Shown: positions 36,205 through 45,134, counted from the first letter of the stretch. The stretch is DNA of 64,000 bases from Thermohalobaculum sp039026375 (GCA_039026375.1 JBCCML010000013.1:1-64000); one strand, 5' to 3'. A program made the numbers and translations. The notes: generated by a model from the letters alone, not told the origin.

Positions 36205-37422
36205 TCAGGAAGGACCTGCCACAATCCCGCGGTCGAACAAGCCGCTGATTTCTCCGGATGATAGACCCGCGATGTCGGCCAGAACTTCTTCCGTGTGCTG
36301 ACCTAGGATCGGCGCAACCGTCGGTGTCTCCCTTGCCGCGGCGCCGAAAGTCAAAGGCGATCCAGGCGTCAGGTAGGAACCAATCGCCGGCTGATCGAGC
36401 ATCGAAAAGATCGGGTTTTCCTCTGAGAGGTCGGGGTCCTCGTCAAGCGCCCGGCGAAACCCCCGAAACTCTGACCACGTGACTCCGGCACGATCAACAA
36501 GCGGGGCAATTTGCTCCACCGTTCTAGCGGCAAACCAAGGTGCCAGGATTGCGGTGATTTCGCTGCGCGCCCGATAGCGCGCGCCTTCATCGGTGAGATC
36601 AATACTCTGCTTCTTGGCTAATTCATCCATCGCGGCATGCGTAGCTGTCACGTCCACAATGCCCCGCCATTGCCGGTCCGTCAGACCGATGACCATCACG
36701 CGTCTGCCGTCTGAACATACGAAGTCTTGCCCATAGGCGCCGTACAGGCTGTTGCCGCCTTTCTTCCGTTCGTGATCGTTGATCTGGACCTCACCGATGA
36801 TGCCCAGGTTGCCCAGCATGGCCGCGGCGACGTCCTTTAGGGTGAGTACCACTTCTTGTCCCTCGCCTTTACGAAGACGGTGACGCTCCGCCGCCAGCAG
36901 GCCCTGCACGGCCATGCCACCGGCGATACAGTCCCAGGCTGGCAAGACATGTGCGACAGGCGCCATGGACCCCTCTGGTCCGGTCGCGTCAGGAAAACCG
37001 ATAGCAGGGTTCACAGTGTAATCGACCTGAGGCTTGCCATGGCGGTCGCCCAACAGGGCAACCGTAATTAAATCCGGGCGCAAAGCGGACAACGTCTCAT
37101 GATCCATCCAGCCCTGCACCCGTAAATTTGTCAGGAAGAGACCCGCATCATCGCCCGGGGCCGTAATGATCCGGGTGATTAATTCACGCCCTTCGGGCGC
37201 CTTCATATCAACGGCAACTGATTTCTTTCCCTTGTTTAACCCCGCCCAAAACAGGCTTTGTCCCTCATGTGTTACCGGCCAACGCCGAGCATCCAATCCA
37301 CCCTGTAGGCGGTCGAAGCGGATGACCTCGGCGCCCATCTGGGCCAACGTCATGCCGGCCAACGGGATCGCCACAAATGCGGATCCTTCGACGACACGCA
37401 TAGCCTTCAAGATCGAGCTCAT
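36205..37422 (-). CDS. Class III CoA transferase, resembles 2-methylfumaryl-CoA isomerase (Mct)
   Basis: A 405-residue CaiB/BaiF-family protein. The opening VVEGSAFVAIPLAGMTLAQMGAEVIRFD and the segments LFWAGLNKGKKSVAVD and HVLPAWD resemble, from memory, the mesaconyl-CoA C1-C4 CoA transferase of Chloroflexus more than formyl-CoA or carnitine CoA transferases. Asp164 in PAWD is the expected catalytic residue. If correct, it would move CoA within mesaconyl-CoA, linking the ethylmalonyl-CoA pathway to citramalyl-CoA chemistry. Other genes of those pathways are not in the window. It follows the SLOG-like gene by 71 bp on the same strand. The family is certain; the exact reaction is an inference. 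Confidence 0.8.
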   Translation of the reverse strand: MSSILKAMRVVEGSAFVAIPLAGMTLAQMGAEVIRFDRLQGGLDARRWPVTHEGQSLFWAGLNKGKKSVAVDMKAPEGRELITRIITAPGDDAGLFLTNLRVQGWMDHETLSALRPDLITVALLGDRHGKPQVDYTVNPAIGFPDATGPEGSMAPVAHVLPAWDCIAGGMAVQGLLAAERHRLRKGEGQEVVLTLKDVAAAMLGNLGIIGEVQINDHERKKGGNSLYGAYGQDFVCSDGRRVMVIGLTDRQWRGIVDVTATHAAMDELAKKQSIDLTDEGARYRARSEITAILAPWFAARTVEQIAPLVDRAGVTWSEFRGFRRALDEDPDLSEENPIFSMLDQPAIGSYLTPGSPLTFGAAARETPTVAPILGQHTEEVLADIAGLSSGEISGLFDRGIVAGPS

Positions 37423-37493
37423 TTCCCCTCCCAGCGTTTTTCTTTGGCAAGGGATGGTGGGTTGATCGGAAGAAAAGGCACGAGAGTGTGCCG

Positions 37494-39626
37494 CTAGAAG
37501 CCCTGAGTGACCTCGCGCTCGGCGTAGATCATCGCCCAGACCCGCTGATCGTCCGCCAGCGTCTTGCTGAGCAGGGCGAAGATATCCTGGGTCCGGTGAA
37601 GGTGAGGATCTTCGAACTCAGCTTCGATTGTCAGTTTGAGTTTCTCTAACTGATGGACCATTCGTTCTGACTGATGGGCGGACGCGCGGAAGTCGCCCAC
37701 CGCACGGATGCCGAAGAAAACCGCGCCATAGGTAGGCAAGATGCCGCCCAAAACGGTGGCTAGCGGTTTGTAGCCGCTCATCATCTTCTTCCAGATCTTG
37801 GCGTCGTTGAATGTGTAGAGCAGATACAGTGCAACAAACGCCACGCCCGCGACGATTGTCAGTGTCAACGTTCGATTGGCCCAGACGTGCAGGTTGTGAT
37901 CCAAATGATAGCTGCGGTGGTGGTTGGACGTATGAAACGCAATCTGACCGGAACCGCGGGTGTTATCGGTTGGCGCCTCTCCGATCTCTTCTTCCGCGGC
38001 AAGCTTCAGCACGCGGCGCAAGGCTTCCTTGTCAAGCTTGCCGCTGGGCAAAGGGACTTCCCTGAAGGTCGCCCGGACATACCAGGCCACCCAGTTGGAC
38101 CCAGGATCCACACTGGGCGTCAGTGCTAATTGGCCAGATACATTGCCCAGCAACGCTGGCAAGCGCGACGGCCGCAATGCCTCGGCCAAAGCCCGATAAT
38201 GCATCCAGCGTTGGTGCCAGGCGCCCTCCTTCTCGGCTTTGAAAGTGCGGATGATTGTACGTATGACCAGCAGCTCGATCACCACGGCGATTGCTTTCAG
38301 CCCGGTCAAGCCACCTAGGAATATTGACAGCAGTGCAATCGATACTGCTACGCCCGAAAGGGCGAAGTTCTTGATGTAGGCAGTGCGGTACAAATTCGAA
38401 TAGTGGATAGCCAGATTATCGGCGTAGATCCATCGGCGCCTCAAGACGTGCTCAAAGCCATGCGCAAAGGTCTCGCCGCAGTGGCTTTGGACATGATCAG
38501 ACGTTGCCTCCCAGGCGGCAGGCTCACCGCTGCCGTTGGCGTCCCGGTGTCCAATCAGATTGGTATCTAGCCGATAGTCGACGTAGCGAGACCAGCGGGG
38601 CAGGCGGTTTTCCGTGAAGAGCCAGCGCAAGGTATAGAAGCCGCACTGGGTTCCCCCAATGCGCGCCTCCTCGGCATAGAAATCCTCCAGGCATGCTTCT
38701 TCTGATCGGCTGCTGCCATGTCCTTCTGGCCCAAAAACGGCGCGCCAAGCGCTGCGAAGGCCGCCAATCAACGCTCCCCATGGCGTGCGAACAGATGGCT
38801 CAGGGGTCGCCGTGCTTGGCGGCGTCTCCGGCAGGCCAAGCATCCTCGCTAGCGCGTGGCGCAGTTTTTGCTGACCTTCTGGATCAACGACGCTGTACCA
38901 GTCGCCATCTTCGGCGGGATCAACGGCCAGCGTGTCCGGCTCCCACAGGCAGATCCGTTGCGGCCCGCACATCGACATTACCAGCATGCCGCTGCGCTTG
39001 GCCTCTTGCAGCGCCAGGCCAATCTCCTGATTGCTGGGGTTTTCGGCATCGCCGAGGTAGATCACCAGATCCGAGTGCGCGATCACCGAGCGTTCGGCCA
39101 GGCGCCGCGCCATCCGGCTGTTCTGTGGGCTGATAGTGTCCAGCTCTAACAGACCCTCGAGCGTTGGGCTCTCCAGCGCTGTGTCGAAACTGATCCGGTC
39201 ATCTGGGGCAAGTATCTCGCGGTGCGTCTGGCGATTGTACCGCAGGATCGCTTCGATCGGCAGCCCTGCTTCGCGGGCAACCCTGGCAGCCTCCAAAGTC
39301 GCCGGACCAGACAACGGGCAGACCAGGCGTAGATCCGCATCGGCGTCTTGCGCGTACCGGCGGACGGTTCCAAGCGCGCTGCCAGGCGCGTGTCGGTCGG
39401 ATCTGTGGAAATCGTGCAATAGGTCCTGAAGGTACGACAGAACCGGGTCTAAAATCACCGGCACAGCCCCCGGTTCGTCCCGGCTGCGCGCCACGACACC
39501 GACGCGGACTGTCATGCGTGGCTCGATTTGGAACAGCGATTTGGCATCGGTTTCCAGTGCGGCACGCAGGTCTGTGACGTCTGTGACGTCTGTGGCCTGA
39601 GCCGGAGTGCGCTGGACGACGTTCAC
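37494..39626 (-). CDS. SLOG-like domain protein with four C-terminal membrane helices
   Basis: 710 residues from a GTG at 39626 that overlaps the patatin stop as GTGA; the open frame back to 39893 is rejected because it lies inside patatin. Residues 38-228 look like a divergent Rossmann-type SLOG ligand-sensing domain: TVRVGVV at the start, SGPATLEAARVAREAGLPIE in the middle, and SDLVIYLGD plus the segment near 196-216 (SNQEIGLALQEA). Four hydrophobic helices follow at about 419-440, 442-458, 584-604 and 620-642. Between the pairs is WHQRWMHYRALAEALR, a motif I associate with SLOG-linked two-TM (SLATT/DUF4231-like) proteins. It probably senses a nucleotide-like signal and acts at the inner membrane with the coupled phospholipase. 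No experimental function is known to me. Confidence 0.75.
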   Translation of the reverse strand: MNVVQRTPAQATDVTDVTDLRAALETDAKSLFQIEPRMTVRVGVVARSRDEPGAVPVILDPVLSYLQDLLHDFHRSDRHAPGSALGTVRRYAQDADADLRLVCPLSGPATLEAARVAREAGLPIEAILRYNRQTHREILAPDDRISFDTALESPTLEGLLELDTISPQNSRMARRLAERSVIAHSDLVIYLGDAENPSNQEIGLALQEAKRSGMLVMSMCGPQRICLWEPDTLAVDPAEDGDWYSVVDPEGQQKLRHALARMLGLPETPPSTATPEPSVRTPWGALIGGLRSAWRAVFGPEGHGSSRSEEACLEDFYAEEARIGGTQCGFYTLRWLFTENRLPRWSRYVDYRLDTNLIGHRDANGSGEPAAWEATSDHVQSHCGETFAHGFEHVLRRRWIYADNLAIHYSNLYRTAYIKNFALSGVAVSIALLSIFLGGLTGLKAIAVVIELLVIRTIIRTFKAEKEGAWHQRWMHYRALAEALRPSRLPALLGNVSGQLALTPSVDPGSNWVAWYVRATFREVPLPSGKLDKEALRRVLKLAAEEEIGEAPTDNTRGSGQIAFHTSNHHRSYHLDHNLHVWANRTLTLTIVAGVAFVALYLLYTFNDAKIWKKMMSGYKPLATVLGGILPTYGAVFFGIRAVGDFRASAHQSERMVHQLEKLKLTIEAEFEDPHLHRTQDIFALLSKTLADDQRVWAMIYAEREVTQGF

Positions 39627-40705
39627 GGCAGCAGTTTCTCCAAATCGTAGGCCTTCTTGCAGTACTCTCGGGACACGTCCAGCAAGTCGCCGATAATACC
39701 CGGGTCGTCGATTGAGTAGAACCGCTGGATGTCGGCGTCGGATACCTTGACCCCGACATCCGCAAGCTTCTCCTTGTCGATCGGCAGATCCAGACGTTGG
39801 AAACGAAAAGCGGGGTCGCCGAACAAGTTGTCGCCCTCGAGATCGTTGATTTCTGAATTGATGCTCGCTGGAGCATCCGAGTGTCCCATCCATTGCATCA
39901 GGGTCAACGCATGGCCCTCGGCGTCCGAAATCATCCCGCGCAGTGTTTCATAAGCAACACGGAATTGTAGAAAACGCGCAGCGACCTGTGGTTTGACCTG
40001 GCGCCGATATCGCCCGGTCCCGATCGACAATACAGACAGGTTGTCCACGCCCAAAGGCCATTGCAGGCCAAAGGCCTTCATCCGGGCCAGCATAAAAAGC
40101 GCGACCGACGGGTCGTTGAACGGACTTGCCCCGCCATCGACGAAAACACCCGGTGGCTCGTTGGGCGCAATCTCTAGCGTTTCCTGTTGGAACAGAGTCG
40201 GCGCGGCGGAGGAGGCGCGCAACAGCTTTGACAGGCGGTAGTGTTTGTTACCGATAAAGCCCTGAGAAGGATCATCCTCGAAATACGGGGCTGTCGGGAT
40301 GTTCGACAGGATCCACGGGCTACCGGTATCCAGACGTTTGGAAACGATACCGAGGTAGGTCTGAAGCTTGGGGTCGCCCAGGGTGACCTCACCCACCTGA
40401 TCGATGATTGCCTTCTCCAGGGCTTGGGTGTCGAAAATCGGCAGGGTCAGCAGTAACCAGATACGGCGTTTGCCGAACAGCTTGGGTGCTTCTTCAGTGT
40501 AGAACTTTCGAATGTCCGAGATAGGTTTGCCTAGAGATATCGCACCAGCTATCAGCGCCCCCGTGGACGTGCCGCCGACCAAGTCAAAGACGTCCGACAG
40601 TCGTTCGTAGCCGCGTTTTTGGTAGATCTCTTCGATCGCCTCCAAGAAGGCGACTTCGACGACGCCGCGGACGCCACCACCAGACAGTGATAGGATGCGT
40701 TTCAC
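39623..40705 (-). CDS. Patatin-like phospholipase
   Basis: A 360-residue patatin-family lipase. The oxyanion loop GGGVRG is at residues 9-14, the nucleophile Ser47 is in GTSTG, and the catalytic Asp190 is in DGG, so the Ser-Asp dyad is complete. The C-terminal part (about 230-360) is family-specific. No signal peptide is present, so it acts inside the cell, presumably on membrane phospholipids. Its stop overlaps the start of the SLOG-like gene (GTGA), so the two proteins should be made in fixed ratio. Related patatins serve as membrane-degrading effectors in several bacterial immune systems, which is the basis of the functional guess. A housekeeping lipid role cannot be excluded. Confidence 0.87.
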   Translation of the reverse strand: MKRILSLSGGGVRGVVEVAFLEAIEEIYQKRGYERLSDVFDLVGGTSTGALIAGAISLGKPISDIRKFYTEEAPKLFGKRRIWLLLTLPIFDTQALEKAIIDQVGEVTLGDPKLQTYLGIVSKRLDTGSPWILSNIPTAPYFEDDPSQGFIGNKHYRLSKLLRASSAAPTLFQQETLEIAPNEPPGVFVDGGASPFNDPSVALFMLARMKAFGLQWPLGVDNLSVLSIGTGRYRRQVKPQVAARFLQFRVAYETLRGMISDAEGHALTLMQWMGHSDAPASINSEINDLEGDNLFGDPAFRFQRLDLPIDKEKLADVGVKVSDADIQRFYSIDDPGIIGDLLDVSREYCKKAYDLEKLLP

Positions 40706-40778
40706 CTCGGCGCCCCCTTCCGAGTTGTTTTCGTCACAGGAATAGTCTCACGCCAGCGCGCTAATTTCACCCCTTTTG

Positions 40779-41183
40779 TCAGGCAGGGGCGGTCGAGTAG
40801 TCAGCGTCATTGACTTGCTCCAGCCAGTCGATGTGTTTGCCGTCCAGCGCCTCCTGAAAGGCGATGTGGACCATGGCGGTTTCCGGCGCGGCGCCGTGCC
40901 AATGCTTTTCACCGGGCGGGATCCAGATTGTGTCGCCCGCACTGATCTCGACAGGTTGTTGGCCTTCTGTCTGAAAGCGACCGACGCCGGAGATAACGTG
41001 CAGTGTTTGGCCCAGCGGATGCGTGTGCCAAGCGGTACGTGCACCCGGAGCAAAGCTGACGCGGACCGCGCGAATTCGGGCGGGTTCAGGCGCTTCGACA
41101 ATCGGGTCCTGCATGACCGTGCCGGTAAAGTATGCCTCCGGCCCATACTTTGTGGGGTGTGTGCCAGCTTTGAAGTGTTCCAT
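40779..41183 (-). CDS. Single-domain cupin protein
   Basis: A 134-residue cupin. Motif 1 is seen as HTHPLGQTLHVISGVGRFQ (two His and a Gln/His set for metal) and motif 2 as AGDTIWIPPGEKHWHGA. It is close to the small cupins often annotated with carboxymuconolactone decarboxylases, but no such domain is present. It is divergent from mraZ and lies 73 bp upstream of patatin on the same strand, so it could be the first gene of that transcript. Substrate unknown. Confidence 0.85.
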   Translation of the reverse strand: MEHFKAGTHPTKYGPEAYFTGTVMQDPIVEAPEPARIRAVRVSFAPGARTAWHTHPLGQTLHVISGVGRFQTEGQQPVEISAGDTIWIPPGEKHWHGAAPETAMVHIAFQEALDGKHIDWLEQVNDADYSTAPA

Positions 41184-41332
41184 GGGATTCGCGCCTTCCT
41201 AGCTATCGTTTTCGTCTCCGACAGCTAGCTCGCGCCCCTATTCCCGTCCAACGCAAGAATAGCGGCCGACCATTTTGTGCCTGAATTGATCCAGGCCCCA
41301 ATATCTAGTTTGTTGTTGATTTTCTTTCTTGT

Positions 41333-41372
41333 GTGGGAAGATGTGGGGTTGCGTGGGAAGTTGTGGTGAGCT
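41333..41372 (+). promoter_or_regulatory. MraZ-binding boxes in the dcw promoter
   Basis: Four direct repeats with an exact 10-bp period: GTGGGAAGAT, GTGGGGTTGC, GTGGGAAGTT and GTGGTGAGCT. MraZ of E. coli and Mycoplasma binds such GTGGG-type boxes to autoregulate the dcw operon. A -10-like TACAAAAT follows at 41372-41379, about 230 bases before mraZ, giving a long leader. Confidence 0.85.
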
Positions 41373-41530
41373 ACAAAATGAAAGAGAGGCGTTCGCCGTC
41401 CACAAATAAACGAGCAGGTTTCATACAGGTTCGGCGGGCGTCTCCAGAAGAAGCACAGAGGCGAGCGCACATTCAGCGGCAATAAATGAGCTCCGACAAA
41501 GGAGCGGCCGCGTGACACTCCGAGGGACGG

Positions 41531-41561
41531 CGGGCGGATCGGAAGACCAGCGGTCCGCCCG
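41531..41561 (+). other. Hairpin in the mraZ leader
   Basis: The arms CGGGCGGA and TCCGCCCG pair perfectly around a 15-base loop, followed by TTCTCTT. It lies within the long untranslated leader between the MraZ boxes and mraZ. It might act as an attenuator or mRNA stabiliser. The rest of the 41184-41608 gap holds no recognisable gene. Confidence 0.4.
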
Positions 41562-41608
41562 TTCTCTTCCTGGCCCATGCCTCCTGCGAGAGAAGGGACG
41601 CCGGGGCC

Positions 41609-42073
41609 TTGGTCAAGTTGTTTACCGGAACACACGACCACAAGCTCGACGACAAGGGGCGCGTCGCGCTGCCGCCCGATTTTCGCCGGGTGCTGACAGC
41701 GCGTGGCTCGTCCGGGCATCTGGTGATTGTGCCGCAGCTTGATGATGAGCGGGCGCACGTCGTCTTTACTTCCGAGACATACGAGAAACTGGTCGAGCGT
41801 CACAATGTGACGGACTACGGCGGGCGCAACCGTCAGCGCCGCATGGCGGCCAAGCTGATCGGTAAGGCCAAACACATCCAGGTCGACGACAACGGACGTA
41901 TCCTGCTGTCGCGGGCACTGCGGGAGACCATCGGCCTGATCAAGGACGTTCGATATGTCGGAAACGCGTCCTGCTTCGAGATTTGGGAGCCGGGTAACTG
42001 CGACGCCTTTGGGGCCGAGTTGGAGGCTGACGAAGACGAGCCCGTCTTCATCGATGTGCGGGGGTTGGACTGA
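41609..42073 (+). CDS. mraZ: Transcriptional regulator MraZ
   Basis: A 154-residue protein made of two SpoVT-AbrB repeats, opening LFTGTHDHKLDDKGRVALP. The start appears to be TTG at 41609 with purine-rich GAGAAGGGA about ten bases upstream; no ATG is available near the conserved N-terminus. MraZ represses the division and cell-wall operon through the boxes at 41333-41372. Its stop overlaps the rsmH ATG (TGATG). Confidence 0.93.
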   Translation: MVKLFTGTHDHKLDDKGRVALPPDFRRVLTARGSSGHLVIVPQLDDERAHVVFTSETYEKLVERHNVTDYGGRNRQRRMAAKLIGKAKHIQVDDNGRILLSRALRETIGLIKDVRYVGNASCFEIWEPGNCDAFGAELEADEDEPVFIDVRGLD

Positions 42074-43077
42074 TGCCGGCCACCGCGACGCCTGAGCACG
42101 CTTTGCCGCACATCCCTGTGCTGCTGGAAGAAGTGCTGGATGCGCTGCCGTCCTTGGCAGGTGCCACGGTGCTGGATGGCACCTATGGCGGGGGGGGGTA
42201 CTCAAGCGCCTTTCTGGCGGCGGGTGCCCGGGTCATCGGAGTTGATCGTGACCCTGCGGCCCTGGATGCAGCGTCGCCGGCGAACGGCTTGACCCTTGTG
42301 CAGGGCCGTTTCGCAACGCTGGACGAAATTGCGGCAGAGGCGGCGCCCGAGGGCTTGGATGCCGTCGTCCTCGATATCGGTGTATCGTCGATGCAGCTGG
42401 ACGAGGCGGAGCGCGGCTTTTCGTTCATGCGCGATGGTCCCCTGGACATGCGGATGTCAAGTGACGGCCCATCGGCCGCTGAATTGGTCGCGCGCCTGGA
42501 TGAAGCGACGCTCGCCGATATTCTGCACTTCTACGGAGAGGAGCGCGCCGCTCGTCGTATTGCTCGGGCGATTGTCCGTTCACGCCAAGACGCGCCAATA
42601 AATACCACTGGCCAGCTCTCGAAGATTGTCTCAGCCTGCTTGCCTGCGGGGCGCCCTGGGCAGGCGCACCCGGCGACGCGCAGCTTCCAGGCTGTTCGGA
42701 TCGCAGTGAACGATGAACTGGGGGAATTGGTGCAGGGACTGGCCGCGGCGGAGCGTGCGCTCAAACCTGGTGGCGTCTTGGCGGTTGTGACGTTCCATTC
42801 GCTGGAGGATCGGATCGTCAAGCGCTTTTTCCAGATGGCTTCGGCCACCACTGCAGGTGGCTCTCGGCATGGTCCCGAGCAGTTACTTCCGTCGGCCCGG
42901 TTCGACCGTCCAAGGCGGCCTGTGGCGCCAGATCCCACGGAACTGGAGGCCAATCCCCGTGCCAGATCAGCACGCCTTCGCAGCGCCGTCCGCACCGGCT
43001 CGCCGCCGATACCGCTCCACCCTCGGGCGCTGGGTATGCCCCATATTCCCGGGCTGGAAAGACGGGGGCGCGCGTGA
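42073..43077 (+). CDS. rsmH: 16S rRNA m4C1402 methyltransferase RsmH
   Basis: A 334-residue SAM-dependent methyltransferase (formerly MraW). The N-terminal HIPVLLEEVLDAL and SAM-binding LDGTYGGGGYSSAFL are followed by the family motif DIGVSSMQLDEAERGFSF and the closing VTFHSLEDRIVKRFF. It methylates N4 of C1402 in 16S rRNA. It is overlapped by mraZ at the start and by ftsL at the end (GTGA), in the standard dcw order. Confidence 0.96.
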   Translation: MPATATPEHALPHIPVLLEEVLDALPSLAGATVLDGTYGGGGYSSAFLAAGARVIGVDRDPAALDAASPANGLTLVQGRFATLDEIAAEAAPEGLDAVVLDIGVSSMQLDEAERGFSFMRDGPLDMRMSSDGPSAAELVARLDEATLADILHFYGEERAARRIARAIVRSRQDAPINTTGQLSKIVSACLPAGRPGQAHPATRSFQAVRIAVNDELGELVQGLAAAERALKPGGVLAVVTFHSLEDRIVKRFFQMASATTAGGSRHGPEQLLPSARFDRPRRPVAPDPTELEANPRARSARLRSAVRTGSPPIPLHPRALGMPHIPGLERRGRA

Positions 43078-43445
43078 TCCGACATGCTGTGATCATCGTT
43101 TCTGCCATCGTGGCGATGGCCGTTTGGGCCTATGGTGTGAACTACAAGACAATGTCGGGTTTCGACCGGGTCGATGATCTTCGCCACCAAATCGCCGAGG
43201 AGCGCGAGGCACTGCAAGTATTGCGCGTGGAATGGGCCTATATGAACCGGCCTGAACGGTTGGCCCGTTTGGTCAGTTTGCACAACGACCGTCTGGGCTT
43301 GGTGCCCATGGGCCCTGAGAGCCTGCAGGAAGCCATCGTGATCCCGTTCCCTAATGGGAAGCTGGAAGTTGAGGTGCCATTGGCCACTGCGGCAGAGGGG
43401 CCGCCCATCCCGCTCGGCCGTCCAGCGTCGCTGAGCCCGCAATGA
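43074..43445 (+). CDS. ftsL: Cell division protein FtsL
   Basis: A 123-residue bitopic membrane protein. One hydrophobic helix at about residues 4-20 is followed by a coiled-coil-like periplasmic segment (VDDLRHQIAEEREALQVLRVEW) and the conserved NRPERLARL. The start is a GTG overlapping the rsmH stop. It would join FtsB and FtsQ in the divisome scaffold; ftsB is not in this cluster. Assignment rests on topology, size and position. Confidence 0.9.
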   Translation: MIRHAVIIVSAIVAMAVWAYGVNYKTMSGFDRVDDLRHQIAEEREALQVLRVEWAYMNRPERLARLVSLHNDRLGLVPMGPESLQEAIVIPFPNGKLEVEVPLATAAEGPPIPLGRPASLSPQ

Positions 43446-45130
43446 CCGAGATCGCTGTCACCCAACGCTCCGCTGGCCGCGCCGCCCTGCGCGGCGACTG
43501 GCGCTTAATCCTGGTTATGATCGTGTTCCTGCTCTGCTACTCGGCGGTCGGGCTGCAAATGGCCCATTTGGCGGGCACCGAGCCATCGGAGCCCACGTTG
43601 GGCCGGGGTGATGCAGCCAGTCGTCCCGTGCGTGCCGAGATTGTCGATCGGAATGGAGAGTTGCTGGCCGCGAACTTGCCGGCCTGGTCGCTGTACGCGC
43701 ACCCAAAAGACATCAAGGATCCCGTCGCTGTAGCGCGGGATCTTGCCGGGATCTTTCCCGACCTTGATCAGACCGAGGTACTGCGCGATTTGACGGACGG
43801 GCGCCGATTCGTCTGGATCAAGCGGCCGATATCGCCACGTGAGAAGCAGGCGGTCCATGACTTGGGGTGGCCGGGCTTGCACTTCGGCACGCGGGAGATC
43901 CGTCTCTATCCGGCCGGTCGCACAGCGGCCCACATCATGGGTGGGGTGACGGCCACCGTCGAAGCGGTGCGATTTGCCGAGTTCGAGGGGTCGGCCGGGG
44001 TTGAGGCTCACTTCGACGCCCGCTTGGCCGAACCGGCCATGGCCAACGAGCCGCTGCGCCTCTCGATCGATGTGCGGTTGCAACAGGCGATGCGCCAGAT
44101 CCTGACGGTCGGTATGGCGGACCTGACGGCCAAGGGCGCTGCAGGTGTGCTGATGAAAGCCGATACGGGCGAGATCCTGGCCATGGTATCGTTGCCCGAT
44201 TTCGATCCAAACGCGGCACGCAAGCCCCACGACGGCCCGCCTCACACCCATCCCAGGTTCAACCGGGCAGCTCAGGGGCGCTACGAACTTGGCTCGACAT
44301 TCAAGGTTCTGACAGCGGCGATGGCGCTGGAGACCGGCGTGGCGCGGATCGACACGATGCTGGAAACGCCGCCAGAATTGCGCTTTGGCAAGCACCGGAT
44401 TGGCGAGTCGCATCGCATGCCGCTTCAGATGACTTTGGCGGAGGTTGTTATCGACTCGTCGAATGTCGGCACAGCCAAGCTAGCGATGCTGGTCCGCACC
44501 CCGCGGTTCAAGTCTTACTTGGAGCAACTGGGTTTCTTCCAACGTTCGGGTATTCAACTGCCCGAAGCCTCCGTCCCGTTAACGCATGACCGGTGGACTG
44601 ACTTGTCAACTGTAACAGTGTCCTATGGACATGGGCTTGCAGCTTCGCCCGTCCACTTGGCGGCCGCCTACGCCACCATCGCGAACGGCGGGGTGCGGGT
44701 TTATCCGACGCTGATTGCCGGTCAGGTGCGCACGGGGGAGCGCGTCTTTTCCGAGGGCGTTTCCCGTCAGATGCTGGATATCATGCGGGCGGTTGTGACA
44801 GACGGCACCGCAAAGCGCGCCGAGGTGCCCGGTTACCAAGTTGGTGGCAAAACTGGCACGGCGAACAAGGCGGTGGCGGGCGGTTATGACGAGCGGCGCG
44901 TGATCTCGACCTTCGCCTCGGTGTTTCCGACGGATGACCCGGAGTATGTGCTGGTGGTCTCGCTGGATGAGCCGACTGATCGCTCCGGGCCCAAGCCGTC
45001 GCGCGTTGCCGGCCGCACGGCGGTCCCGGTGGCCCGCAATATCATTGCCAGGATCGCGCCGATCCTGGGCATGCGCCCCCGCGTGATCCCTACGACGGCT
45101 TTCGCGGGCATTGAAACGGCGCTGGAGTGA
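43442..45130 (+). CDS. ftsI: Septal peptidoglycan transpeptidase FtsI (PBP3)
   Basis: A 562-residue class B penicillin-binding protein. A single membrane anchor at about residues 21-41 is followed by the dimerisation domain and the transpeptidase domain, with STFK (Ser285-Lys288), SSN (339-341) and KTGT late in the protein. It cross-links septal peptidoglycan and works with FtsW. The ATG overlaps the ftsL stop (ATGA). Confidence 0.95.
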   Translation: MTEIAVTQRSAGRAALRGDWRLILVMIVFLLCYSAVGLQMAHLAGTEPSEPTLGRGDAASRPVRAEIVDRNGELLAANLPAWSLYAHPKDIKDPVAVARDLAGIFPDLDQTEVLRDLTDGRRFVWIKRPISPREKQAVHDLGWPGLHFGTREIRLYPAGRTAAHIMGGVTATVEAVRFAEFEGSAGVEAHFDARLAEPAMANEPLRLSIDVRLQQAMRQILTVGMADLTAKGAAGVLMKADTGEILAMVSLPDFDPNAARKPHDGPPHTHPRFNRAAQGRYELGSTFKVLTAAMALETGVARIDTMLETPPELRFGKHRIGESHRMPLQMTLAEVVIDSSNVGTAKLAMLVRTPRFKSYLEQLGFFQRSGIQLPEASVPLTHDRWTDLSTVTVSYGHGLAASPVHLAAAYATIANGGVRVYPTLIAGQVRTGERVFSEGVSRQMLDIMRAVVTDGTAKRAEVPGYQVGGKTGTANKAVAGGYDERRVISTFASVFPTDDPEYVLVVSLDEPTDRSGPKPSRVAGRTAVPVARNIIARIAPILGMRPRVIPTTAFAGIETALE

Positions 45131-45134
45131 CGGG

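Noticed and set aside
39627..39893. Upstream extension of the SLOG-like protein to a start at 39893
   Set aside because: The extra 89 residues lie inside the patatin gene in another frame, are Arg-rich and without domains. The GTG at 39626 gives a clean GTGA overlap.
41225..42205. Minus-strand frame of 326 codons across the dcw promoter and mraZ
   Set aside because: It is antisense to mraZ, covers the MraZ boxes, and shows no family resemblance.
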